Assembly (NCBI RefSeq): GCF_037975245.1
Contig: NC_092575.1
Span: 16,648,810 to 16,662,309 of the forward strand
Direction of reading: 5' to 3'
From: Apostichopus japonicus
Taxonomy: Eukaryota; Echinodermata; Holothuroidea; Aspidochirotida; Stichopodidae
DNA: 13,500 nt
Below are positions 1 to 8,176 of the stretch, in pieces. Under the pieces are notes generated by a model, which was not told where the DNA came from, searched no databases, and saw only the letters and a list, made by a program, of their open reading frames with translations. Within the stretch, counting starts at the first letter, position 1. Every line of letters begins with the position of its first letter. A program made the position numbers and the translations under genes.

Positions 1-143
1 GTAAACATTTTCCATCTGAATGATTTTGAATATTTCATGATTTATGCACAAGTAAACTTTTTTGTTGATTTATTAAGATGATGTATTTTCCACATTAGAG
101 GGAGATACTAACATTTGGCGATTCTTCTTTGTTGTATTCACAG

Positions 144-205
144 GCAAACAGAAGACCAAAAAAGGCAGTATGAAAGTGTTCGCGTTGAAAGACTCAATGT
201 TTTAA
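144..205 (+). CDS. Candidate terminal coding exon of an upstream gene (weak)
   Basis: A convincing 3' splice site ends at 143: TACTAAC, a perfect branch-point consensus, lies at 106-112, followed by a pyrimidine-rich stretch and TTCACAG. Read in phase 1, the phase used by the other domain exons here, it gives a short basic tail (KQKTKKGSMKVFALKDSMF) ending at TAA 203-205. Poly(A) signal candidates follow: ATTAAA at 315-320 and AATAAA at 360-365. No domain is recognisable and the peptide is short, so coding status rests only on the splice and poly(A) context. It could be the last exon of a neighbouring gene, an alternative end, or chance. Confidence 0.3.
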
Positions 206-970
206 TTAAAATAGTGTAATTAAAATAGCCCCACTCCCCGACCATGGGATGATTTCTTCTTCTTGCCCCTTTCAATGAAACCTTTAACATCTTAGTTTTT
301 ACAGCATTGTTACAATTAAAATGATTGTACACTTAGTCTAACACACAGTGCATTGATGCAATAAAAAAGTCAATACAGGACGCAAACTTTTGATGGTCAC
401 AAATAATATGTAACAACGCATTACAAATTCTGTCAAGGACAAATAGTGTTGAATATCATCCAAATGTGATCTTTCGTTCATAGCAGGTTTAAAAAACATG
501 TTTTGGTTGAGTTATTAGAATTTAATAATAAAAAAGTGGATTAACAGTAACATGAAGGTCTTCCCCTAGGAGCACGACGTCGCTTTCAAATTAACCTTAA
601 ATAGCATTTCAGAGATATTTTAAAGATGAATATCTCAAACCAGAAAAGCTATAGAAACAATTCTAGGGATCTTATCGTTTTCTTAAGTCCAACAAGATTG
701 TAGCAGAAACGATGAGATTAGACGAAAGCTGTTATGACTTCAAAAATAAGGAAGAAAAAAAACCTAACATTTAATAACAAGGAAACAATGATAGAAAAGT
801 TTCTTCACTTGATAAAACTTTCGCTATATATCCTATAAGGATACCACGACTTGTCCGATGTTGTCAACGTTAGGCCTTTGCGGTCTGCAGCACGCAATGT
901 TCCAATTATCTATCTAGCTCCATATATCCTTGTTATTTCCCTGTGCTCCACGCTGTCATTCAAATCACTG
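206..970. other. AT-rich non-coding stretch before the first module copy
   Basis: No domain-coding exon was recognised on either strand. There is a small direct repeat of AATTAAAATAG at about 206-227 and a TATA-like string near 822-838. A short ATG reading frame at 858 closes after about 19 codons without a usable phase-1 donor. No signal-peptide exon for the downstream gene was found, so this is either intron or intergenic DNA. Similarity between the two module copies begins only near 971 (CTCCCCATTACCACC), matching about 9140. Confidence 0.6.
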
Positions 971-1060
971 TCCACTCCCCATTACCACCTTGACCGTCAC
1001 CAGCACCCACTTAACCTCACCCACTGCATCTCTCTCTATGTTACTTCTTTTGACATTCAG

Positions 1061-1245
1061 CCTGTGACGTCACGCTCTCGAACTCAACGGGGACATTTAC
1101 ATCGCCTGAATATCCAAATTTGTATCCTTCCAACCTTAACTGTACATGGCACTTGCAAGCTGCAGAAGGAAAAGTCATCGAGTTGACGTTTGATGATGTT
1201 CAACTCGAAGCAGATATCGGCGGTCAATGCTACGATACAATCACG
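1061..1245 (+). CDS. Copy 1 exon A: N-terminal half of CUB domain
   Basis: The exon begins after TTGACATTCAG and ends before GTAAAA. It starts in phase 1 and ends in phase 0. The product has the normal start of a CUB domain: first Cys in CDVT, the FTSPEYPNLYPSNLNCTW stretch with the second Cys, the GKVIELTFDDVQLE strand, and the third Cys in QCYD, whose YD is typical of this position in CUB domains. CUB domains are extracellular beta-sandwiches that bind proteins or carbohydrates. The reading frame has a TGA at 1050-1052, just upstream of the exon, so it cannot start here and must be spliced to an earlier exon. The copy 2 exon at 9228-9412 has the same length. Confidence 0.9.
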
Positions 1246-1838
1246 GTAAAAATATACATAAACGGTTAATAAATACGTTAGAAATACCTGATAGCTAACA
1301 TATATAGATCGTCGATATTGTATATTTTAATATTAACAGCTCCCAAGGATAACTTTTAATCTTGGATGTGTGCGTTCCGTTACAGGCTACTCGACAAAAG
1401 AGATACATTTGACGATTGGATTGCTTATAGCATGATTATGGAAGACCAATTTTGTCTGCCATTAAAACTAGTAATATAAGTTTTAATTTATAGTTTTAAG
1501 ACATATACATTCGATAAAAGTGCAAAACGAGTTGCTACCAATTTTACAAGAAATCAAATGACATCGAAATTTCTTTTACGCAGCAGTCTTAATTCAACTA
1601 ATAGATTTAGGAAATATTTCTACATAGCGCAATGTTGAAAGATTCATATTCATATAAAGATTCATATAAGGTAACTTTTAATACAAATTTCTACGTTCTT
1701 TATATTATCTAATTCCTTACGAGAGACTCAACTTTACGAGAGACCAGATTCTACTGATTACTGTTGATTTTGTTCTTTATCTCTGTCTTCCTGTCTATTT
1801 GTCTGTCTGTTTCCAAATCCGGCACCGATTACCACTAG
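1246..1838 (+). other. Intron A-B of copy 1 (CUB-splitting, phase 0)
   Basis: This intron interrupts the CUB domain just after its third Cys. It is clearly homologous to the 586-bp copy 2 intron at 9413-9998; shared blocks include the first 80 bp and the last 150 bp with CTGTCTATTTGTCTGTC. A small local duplication of AAGATTCATAT is visible at about 1640-1665. No exon or mobile element was recognised inside. Confidence 0.7.
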
Positions 1839-2010
1839 ATCTCTGATCCCACGCCCGGGTCAGATTTCCACCCAGCGACATTTTGCGGTGACGGTCCTGG
1901 CTGGCCAAGATATCCGATTCGCTTTCATTCGACGACAAACCAATTGACCATCCACATGAAAACGGATGTCACAGATGAAGCAACAGGTTTTAGTGCTCGA
2001 TACAGTCAAG
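1839..2010 (+). CDS. Copy 1 exon B: C-terminal half of CUB domain
   Basis: The acceptor is ACCACTAG and the donor CAAG/GTATGC. The phase is 0 at the start, matching exon A, and 1 at the end. The product holds the fourth CUB cysteine in TFCGDGPGWP, the strand NQLTIHMKTD and the closing GFSARYSQ, which match the usual FCG, L.I.F.SD and GF.A.Y signatures. Together exons A and B give about 118 residues, normal for a CUB domain with four cysteines. The last 37 coding bases and the donor site form the first unit of a 70-bp tandem repeat that continues into the intron. Copy 2 has the same exon at 9999-10170. Confidence 0.9.
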
Positions 2011-2320
2011 GTATGCATTCTGAGCCATCATAAATAGCCTGCCTTTGAGGCAACATGTTTTAATGATCGATAGAGTGAAGGTATTTATTCTGAGCCATCA
2101 CAAATAGCTTGCAGAAAAACCAACAGGTTTAATGCTTAATACATTAAAGTATGTATTTTGAGTTATCAAAATAGCCTACAGTTGAAGCAACAGGTTTAAA
2201 GGCTCGATACAGTCAACGTATGTATTTTGAGCGATCACAAATAGCCTACAGTTGAGGCAACATGTTTTAGTGTTGGTACAGTCTAGGTATGTATGCTGGG
2301 CCATCACAAATAGCCTATCA
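1974..2320 (+). repeat. Five-unit ~70-bp tandem repeat spanning an exon end and its 5' splice site
   Basis: Units are at 1974-2043, 2044-2113, 2114-2180, 2181-2250 and 2251-2320. Each carries a version of GAAGCAACAGGTTTTAGTGC, then a TACAGTCAAGGTATG-like string, then CATCACAAATAGCCT. Unit 1 is the true exon end plus donor; the others are diverged copies within the intron, each with a GT at the matching place (2081, 2149, 2218, 2287). Copy 2 of the module has one unit only. Reading past the first donor meets a stop within eight codons. Confidence 0.88.
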
Positions 2321-2511
2321 TTTGCTAATTACTTACATGTACTTATACACGTAATTAGATAAACCGTACTTTAGCCAACAAATATATTTAATTATAGAAG
2401 TTTGCATTCTCTTAATTCCCAGATCTTAAGTCTTTAGGTAGTTACGATTTCACCTGCAATGAAATAGTTTATCAGAAATACTTGAATACAATTTGTTTTC
2501 TCTCTTTACAG
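2321..2511 (+). other. Rest of intron B-C of copy 1
   Basis: This is plain AT-rich intron ending in the pyrimidine tract TTTTCTCTCTTTACAG. The last part (TTTAATTATAGAAGTTTGCATTCTC onward) is shared with copy 2 at about 10265-10517. Nothing else was recognised. Confidence 0.65.
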
Positions 2512-2754
2512 TAAATCCAAGAACGGAATACATCGCTGCCGTTGGAACTGACATTGCTTCAATTATCCGTTTCGACAGATTCAGTACAACACGACTTCCT
2601 CACCTTCCACTGCCAAGATCGACGCGTCCATCCGCTTTGACGTTTGACCCGATCAGCGCTTATTTTTATTACACTGATATACAAGAAAAGATTATTGCTA
2701 GAATGAATATTGAAGGTGACACCCGCGATATTCTTGTTGACGACCATATAGGCA
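2512..2754 (+). CDS. Copy 1 exon C: first blades of YWTD (LDLR class B) beta-propeller
   Basis: The acceptor is TCTCTTTACAG and the donor GGCA/GTGGGT; both ends are phase 1. The N-terminal part, RTEYIAAVGTDIASIIRFD, resembles the opening blade of LDLR-type propellers. The second part, ALTFDPISAYFYYTD then IIARMNIEGDTRDILV, is a YWTD repeat with the motif as YYTD. These propellers are extracellular and usually bind protein ligands. Codons 2586-2633, between the two blades, are the most changed part of the whole module compared with copy 2, with mostly amino-acid-changing differences. An open frame runs on to a TAG just past the donor, but the well-matched donor in copy 2 at the same site (A/GTGAGT) marks the true end. 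Confidence 0.88.
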
Positions 2755-3259
2755 GTGGGTATTAGTACTTATCATATATGTACGACGTCTCCTCATTACA
2801 ACTTACAGCCTTAATAACTTTGGAAAATCATATTACAAAGGCCCATCTCCTTCTCTCTCTCTCCCATCTTTCTCCGTCTTCTTCTCCTTCCCTTTTGCCT
2901 TCGCCTTCGCCTCCTCTTTCACCTCACCTTCTCTGCATTCCCATGGTACCAAACGATAAAACTGCCGCTGAAGTTATGTCACACTATCCTTAAACACTGG
3001 CCTCAAAAAATCAAAGAAACAAGCACACACTTGCATATTGTACATATTTTTGTCATGTTGTTGGTGTGTTGTTGTTGTGTTGGGAAGGAATAGCTTGCAA
3101 CACATCATCCTCGTTCAATCGGATATCATCGTTTGGATGTCTGGAGATATTCTTGTTTATTATGGTTCTGAGTATGTGCTACCTATTTTAACTTTGTAAA
3201 GGGTTGGTATTACGATTCAAATCTTTCATTTAATAAGTTCCTCCATTATCTCTATACAG
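2755..3259 (+). other. Intron C-D of copy 1 with CT-rich tract
   Basis: It contains a pyrimidine tract at about 2847-2937, ended by CCCATGGTACCAAA, and a TTG/TGT-rich stretch near 3050-3085. Copy 2 has the same layout, but its CT tract has grown to about 240 bp. Open frames across the tract are low-complexity Ser/Pro/Leu and not coding. The intron ends in TCTCTATACAG. Confidence 0.7.
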
Positions 3260-3428
3260 CTCCGTCAGGCATAGCAGTCGCGTATATAACGGGATTGATG
3301 TATTGGGCTGATTCTAGTCGAAATGAGGTGTCCGTGTCACGACTCGACGGCACATCTAGGAAGTACATCTCTCCACCAGACTCCGGGTGTGAGACCCCAC
3401 GAGCGGTTACATTAAGTTTGGATCATAG
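3260..3428 (+). CDS. Copy 1 exon D: YWTD propeller blade
   Basis: The acceptor is CTATACAG and the donor CATAG/GTAGAC; it enters in phase 1 and leaves in phase 2. The product shows LMYWADSSRNEVSVSRLDGT, a clear LDLR class B repeat with YWAD and the LDG turn, then a segment with one Cys (SGCETPRAVTLSLDH) leading to the next blade. It differs from copy 2 (11374-11542) at only 4 of 169 nt, three of them silent and one Thr to Ala, making it the most conserved exon of the module. Confidence 0.92.
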
Positions 3429-4053
3429 GTAGACCTTCATGTATAATTTTCGAATATTTTTTACCATGTCTTGTTCGTAGTCTGTATATGAATTGCCATT
3501 ACTTGGAACGTTGAACAACAAATAAAATTAAAGTTGATTAAATCAAAAGAAGTGAGATGTATGAAGCAGGTGATGCTATGGTGCTGGAGTTGGAGAGTTG
3601 CAGAAGATAAACTGAGCAAAGGGGAGAACAAAAACAGAGATAGCAATTAAAAGAGCTAATGGGGAATAATGAGACACACAGAAAATAGAAGGCTTGGGTA
3701 GGACGGGGACGTGAGTGTTGAACGAGATTGGGGAGGGGGGATCTTCTTGTTGGGTAATGAGGCCAAGAGGGTGAAAAGTGGAACGGTTTGCATCCACATA
3801 TAAATTACAATTATTGAATTTAGGAAGTTCGTATGAGCTAGACAGAAAATGCAAGGCTTTAAAATAACATATAATACCGTTATTGCTATAATGAAACAAA
3901 ACAGCCAGTTACTGTGCAACATTTGAACTGTGCTCTCATTTTCTGAACATGAGAGTGGTTTTATTATGTTGTAAACTTACAATAGTTTTGAAGCTGCATA
4001 AAATTCGGTTCGATTTTTTCCCCTTTTTCCCTGCTCACCTCAACATGATTTAG
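3429..4053 (+). other. Intron D-E of copy 1, longer than in copy 2
   Basis: The edges align with copy 2 (11543-11830, 288 bp), including TTGGAACGTTGAACAACAAATAAA on the left and TTCTGAAC plus CACCTCAACATGAT on the right. The middle, about 3551-3900, has no counterpart and is listed separately. The intron ends in ATGATTTAG. Confidence 0.75.
3551..3900. mobile_element. Copy-1-specific intron insertion of about 350 bp, origin unknown
   Basis: Copy 2 passes directly from AAATCAAAGAAATAGC to the shared right flank, while copy 1 carries about 350 extra bases here. The insert is purine-rich on the plus strand (for example GATTGGGGAGGGGGGATC). No terminal inverted repeats or target-site duplication are obvious, and the two overlapping minus-strand open frames have no recognisable domain. 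It could be a short transposon insertion in copy 1 or a deletion in copy 2. Confidence 0.45.
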
Positions 4054-4169
4054 ATCAGTGTTCTGGAATTGTAGACAGAGTATAAAGATGTCAAAGGCAG
4101 ACGGATCAGAGCTGGTTGTCCTTGTAGATGGATTAAACGATGTGAAGACATTACAGATTGATCCTTATG
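4054..4169 (+). CDS. Copy 1 exon E: YWTD propeller blade
   Basis: The acceptor is ATGATTTAG and the donor CTTATG/GTATGT; it starts in phase 2, matching exon D (AG plus A gives Arg), and ends in phase 1. The product SVFWNCRQSIKMSKADGS followed by ELVVLVDGLNDVKTLQID is an LDLR class B repeat with FWNC in place of YWTD and a clear ADG turn. The matching copy 2 exon (11831-11946, same length) differs by two residues, I/L and M/R. Confidence 0.88.
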
Positions 4170-4356
4170 GTATGTTGAGACAATGTCTTGTAAAGCCCTT
4201 TAAAAGTACCTGATTGAAGCTGACTACGGAACGAGTCATGTCCATGCTTGGATCCATTTCCTGCCTGAATGCCACTGGAATGATTTTCTTTGGCGATATA
4301 TGTCTTCCCAAACAGAGTCGAAATAATGCCTGTACATTGGTGAACAGTTTACCCGG

Positions 4357-4388
<32 letters not shown>

Positions 4389-4605
4389 GTATAATATAAC
4401 CTTGTGGGCTAACGTCATCCAACCAAATTAACATATCCCACCTCCTCCACACCACCCACATTGATCCCTCATCCTCCACCCCGACTAAGTTGTGCGGCTT
4501 AGTATGATTAATGCCGATCTCACATTGACTATAATCTGTCTGTTTTTACTAACTGAAACGCGAAACAATAGTTATTACAATAATGATAGCATTGCCTTTT
4601 TTCAG
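4170..4605 (+). other. Intron E-F of copy 1 with (TA)n
   Basis: It contains a (TA)n run at 4357-4382 directly after ACCCGG. The same place in copy 2 (CCGG then TA) carries a longer run, so the microsatellite existed before the module duplication. The 3' part (4498-4605) has TACTAAC and ends in GCCTTTTTTCAG; copy 2 has two versions of this part. Confidence 0.75.
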
Positions 4606-4884
4606 ACAATGTACTCTACTGGATAAATGCACTAAGAGACACCGCTGACCTAGAGAGCATAAACCTGAATGGTTCGGACCGTCAAACAGTGTATAGTCAC
4701 CCATTGTTTGCAGCTTTCCATGGTTTCACTATGGACAGGTTCGCCCTCTTCTGGTCCCATCCAATCGAGGCAAGACTATACTATACTGCAAGAGGTGGGA
4801 ACACTTTATACGCTCTGAGAATCGCCTCAGAATCGCCTGCTTTGGAAGGCTTGTTTTATTACAAGTCTGATCAAGAAATTTCAG
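4606..4884 (+). CDS. Copy 1 exon F: last two YWTD propeller blades
   Basis: The acceptor is CCTTTTTTCAG and the donor TTTCAG/GTATTA; both ends are phase 1. The first blade is NVLYWINALRDTADLESI with NLNGSDRQTV, the second centres on FALFWSHPIEARLYY; YWIN and FWSH stand for YWTD. The exon ends with PALEGLFYYKSDQEISG. With exons C to E this gives five YWTD-type repeats plus an opening blade, the number expected for a closed six-bladed propeller. It is two codons longer than the copy 2 exon. Codons 4755-4835 differ from copy 2 almost only by amino-acid-changing substitutions, while the first half is nearly identical. Confidence 0.88.
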
Positions 4885-5240
4885 GTATTACAACTTATTC
4901 AGAATGAGGGTGAGATGACATATAACTATAATTAAATTAAGTAAATGATTGGAGGTATAACAACCAATGTTTGTTTTTTGCAGAGCTTTCTTTTGAGCAA
5001 AACTAGATCCTCTTCAGTAGTGGCAATAGTTCTCTATGGCAGTGAAGTCAATGCGACTTACTGATTTCTGCTGGATTGAGCAAAAGTTTTAGAAAATCAG
5101 ATTATTTTTATTCCGTGTCGGATTATTTTAATCCGATTCCGTCGTAATTTCAAAGGAATTGCTTTGGTTTATCTGGGACGGCAGGTCGTTTCTGATGTGT
5201 AAACCGAATGGTGCCGTGGTGTTTATGTTTAGTTCCAGAA

Positions 5241-5335
5241 TTATCTATCTATATATAGTTTCATTTATATATATATATAAATATCTATATAAATATGTAT
5301 ATATATATATATGCATATCTATATATGTATATACG

Positions 5336-5367
<32 letters not shown>

Positions 5368-5388
5368 CGTGTGAGAGTGTGTGTGTGT
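5241..5388. repeat. Compound (TA)n-(GT)n microsatellite
   Basis: TA-rich sequence with TATC and ATAAA interruptions at 5241-5352 passes directly into GT repeats at 5353-5388. Open frames across it (Tyr/Ile and Thr/His runs) are artefacts of the repeat. Confidence 0.95.
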
Positions 5389-6310
5389 AAAAGAAATAGA
5401 AATACAAAGAGAGAGGGTTATCTCATTACCACTTATGACTGAAATTGCTTTCGGCATAGCGGTTTATCTTAGCAATATATCCTTTCGTCCCCCACACCTT
5501 TGAAAAGCTCTACACCATTAGCCTACATAGAGTCACCCTGTCGAAAATGAATGACGCACCTGTTTGAATAATTTCTTCCCAACGAATTAATATTAGGTGG
5601 ATGAAAATTCGATGTTTCCAGTTTTAAAAGAGTGGGTATTCCCACTTGACGTTACCGTAGCATAATGAAATCCTAGTACTGTCTAAGTTGTCAATGGCCT
5701 TTTTTTGTGGCCAACAGTTAGCAGACTAGCAGTTTGGAATAAACCATAGATATCAGAAGAGAACGTTGCACGGCATTGATATTGAATTCTTTAAGCCTAC
5801 GTTATACTCTGTTCATACACGCAGTTCTTGAAGCCTCCGGGCTGCGTAATTGTATGTATAAATGTATGAAAGACACACGACTCGCGAGCAGCGTTACTAT
5901 GGAGATGATTTTTTGATGTTCTATACACATTAATATTTTACATGTTTTAGACGTTTATGTATCAAAAAAGAGAAGTTCATCTTCAACAGTTATGCTGTAA
6001 TTGAACATTTCGACTTTTCGGGATAGACTAACATTTCTTCGACTGATCCTGAGCTCACACTTTGGCGGCTGGGACCATAAAAGACACAACCGTTTTCAAA
6101 TTTGCATATCCTGTTTTAAAGTTTGCCTTAGTTGGCAAAATCTAATGTTTTTTAACAATCAAGTAATTCGCTTATTCGTTTGTTTATTAATTTTGTGTTT
6201 TCACGACATATATACATCATTTGTAGCGAATACAGAGACGTATGGAATGTGAAAGGAAGTGTATAAAAACAAAACTTGTGGGATTATCTAGTGAGACACT
6301 CCCCGTACAA

Positions 6311-6414
6311 AGAGTACAAATAACTTACAAAAACGAAGTAAAAGAAAAGAAAGAAAGAGGATAGAGTACAAATAACTTACAAAAACGAAGTAAAAGAAAA
6401 GAAAGAAAGAGGAT
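6311..6414. repeat. Perfect 52-bp tandem duplication
   Basis: The 52-bp units at 6311-6362 and 6363-6414 are identical, each beginning AGAGTACAAATAACTTAC and ending AAAGAAAGAGGAT. They lie directly downstream, in minus-strand terms, of the stop codon of the retrotransposon relic, so they are probably part of that element's 3' untranslated region. Identity of the units implies a recent duplication. Confidence 0.95.
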
Positions 6415-6422
6415 CATCAATC

Positions 6423-7176
6423 TCAATATAAGTTGAAGTAAAATCTCTTTAATTTGCATTTATACGAATTTGGGGAAGGTTGTGACATATTATAAACTAG
6501 TAAAGAGTTCCATGTGATGCTTGTACGATGACGAAGGCTGTATTTTCCTACAGTGGTGTGAATGCGATTGGGGCGTTAAAAATGTGTGTGTCGTGTGTTA
6601 TAATTGTGATTGCCATGGTTGTGAACAAGGAAATTGTCGAAAGCAGGTGGGACCTATCAATGAATAGCTCTTTATGCAAATGTGGCTAAATTCTCTTGGA
6701 TAATACATGCTTAAGTTTTGAGAAAATGCCGCAGCCCTTAGCAGCTCTAGTTGCAATAGACTGTTGTTGTGGTATGTGGTTGCTCCATTTTTAACGGGAA
6801 TCAATATAAAAACCTAAAAAAATCCTTTGCAGACTCTCATAATTCATTTTAAGATCTAGCTTAACGTCATCGGCCTTAAGGTTACTGTTACTGAAAACGA
6901 TATAGTTAGTTTGCTAACGTTTGGTGAAAGTTTGTTAGCAGTAAATCAAATCATGAAACTCGACAAGTTCTAAGTTAATAATGTTTTCCAATACATTTGA
7001 GTCATGGCCAGTGAAAAAGACACTTGAATCGTCCGCGAAACGAATCGTAGAACATAAAGTAGAAACATTACTTATATCATTTATATAGATCATAAAAAGT
7101 AGAGGACCTAGGATAGAGACTTAAGGAACACCGCAGCAAATGGCATGACTTATAGACTTAGTATCGTTGAAACGGA
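6423..7176 (-). pseudogene. Non-LTR retrotransposon reverse transcriptase relic (CR1/L2/jockey-like)
   Basis: Reading the minus strand from 7176 downward shows a string of reverse transcriptase landmarks: CGVP followed by a stop where Gln is normal, GPLLF (7094-7108), YINDIS, the catalytic FADD box (7028-7039), a NKLS..VSK stretch, NYIVF, a LG.YID motif, WSNHI, HNYNTR (6591-6608) and GKYSLRHRTSITWNSL, then TGA at 6423-6425. These span the palm, thumb and C-terminal tail typical of non-LTR elements. The frame is broken by several stops and at least two frameshifts, and the region before CGVP, including endonuclease, is missing, so it cannot be active. The C-terminal pattern fits CR1, L2 or jockey-type clades; the exact clade cannot be settled by eye. 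It lies antisense in the host intron. Confidence 0.87.
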
Positions 7177-7180
7177 TGCA

Positions 7181-7508
7181 CCCCCCCTGACGGACTCAAA
7201 TGGACTGCTGGCGCCCTTTTCAGCTTTTTGCCACTTTTACTTATTCGCGATTATTGACTTTTTTATTGCGCTCTCATCTACCTATTGACATTTGCACATT
7301 TTGTTGTCGATGACACCTATTTATTCTTCGTTTATCTGCATATTAGCAAGGCCAGGAAAGGGTCATTTCCGGCGATCTAGGGACAATCTTTACTCAAACA
7401 AATTCTGTACGCTCCGCGCCAACCTGTGGTGGCGCTCCGCTTAGTGTCGAAAGCGCCCCTGCAGAGCATTCTCGCCCCCTTGACCAATACCCCTAGCTCC
7501 GCCACTGG
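7181..7508 (-). mobile_element. Interspersed GC-richer element of about 330 bp
   Basis: On the minus strand this begins CCAGTGGCGGAGCTAGGGG and ends near CGTCAGGGGGG. The opening resembles the CAGTGGCGTAGC-type start seen in many dispersed repeats of marine invertebrates, recalled from general knowledge and not searched. It is richer in GC and CpG than its surroundings, with GCGCTCCGC blocks. It abuts the upstream edge of the reverse transcriptase relic and probably interrupted it. No coding capacity or clear terminal inverted repeat is visible, so a short non-autonomous transposon or SINE-like unit is likely. Confidence 0.5.
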
Positions 7509-7896
7509 TTGGGGAAATGGGAAATTCAAAGATCGTAACTGATACTTATTTTATCTCTTCTGTTGACATTACAATGAAGTTGACACCACACATAAGTGTC
7601 ATTAATTCACACCTTCTAGTCATCAAATAGCACCTCAAAGGCATTGACTCAGTGATTAACAAACGCAGACGGGTGTAACCCAAGGTCGGATTACTTTAAC
7701 TCATATGTGTTTACACTAAACGCGCGGACATATAAATGTTTCGAAAGTGTGTCTTGGTTAAGTGTCGGGAGGGATGGGGAGGGGGTAATTTATGGAGTGG
7801 TAAAGGTGGTAATAACCTGGCGTATCGATCACGGTCACAGTTGTTCATGATCGGGTCATACTGCAAAATTATGTACTAAATACAGGTAGAACTAAC

Positions 7897-8050
<154 letters not shown>

Positions 8051-8095
8051 ATCCCCTTAAATAATTGTTCAGCTATATTTTGGGTTTCTTTGCAG

Positions 8096-8176
8096 CTCAA
8101 CACCAATGTGCTATCGACAACGGACAATGTAGTGAGTTGTGTTTTCCAGAAGGTGTCTCGTTCGTCTGCGTTGGAG
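8096..8176 (+). CDS. Copy 1 exon G: EGF-like domain, apparently partial
   Basis: The acceptor is GGGTTTCTTTGCAG; the exon starts in phase 1. The product QHQCAIDNGQCSELCFPEG then VSFVCVG matches the EGF module that follows YWTD propellers in LDLR-family proteins (C...NGGC..LC), and its position directly after the propeller supports this. Only four cysteines are present; the fifth and sixth expected in a full EGF are not seen here or in the following 500 bp. The chosen donor GGAG/GTTTGC is weak. Two other phase-1 donors lie inside, GTGAGT at 8132 and GTGTCT at 8153, so the exon end is uncertain. Confidence 0.75.

Noticed and set aside
1039-1069. ATG followed by Leu-rich codons just before the CUB exon, as a signal peptide
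   Set aside because: The frame (MLLLLTFSL) reaches a stop at once and is out of phase with the CUB exon; the stretch is the pyrimidine tract of the acceptor.
851-1186. Open reading frame of 111 codons overlapping the first CUB exon
   Set aside because: It has no ATG at its start and runs in a different frame from the CUB domain, which has clear domain signatures and copy 2 support.
1974-2320. CRISPR-like array of 70-bp repeats
   Set aside because: Units are contiguous and diverged without unique spacers, and the setting is a spliced eukaryotic gene.
3576-3922. Two overlapping minus-strand open frames (88 and 107 codons)
   Set aside because: No recognisable motif, different frames over the same insert, and the insert is missing in copy 2.
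6001-6252. 83-codon plus-strand open frame in the large intron
   Set aside because: No domain, no splice support, and composition like the surrounding intron.
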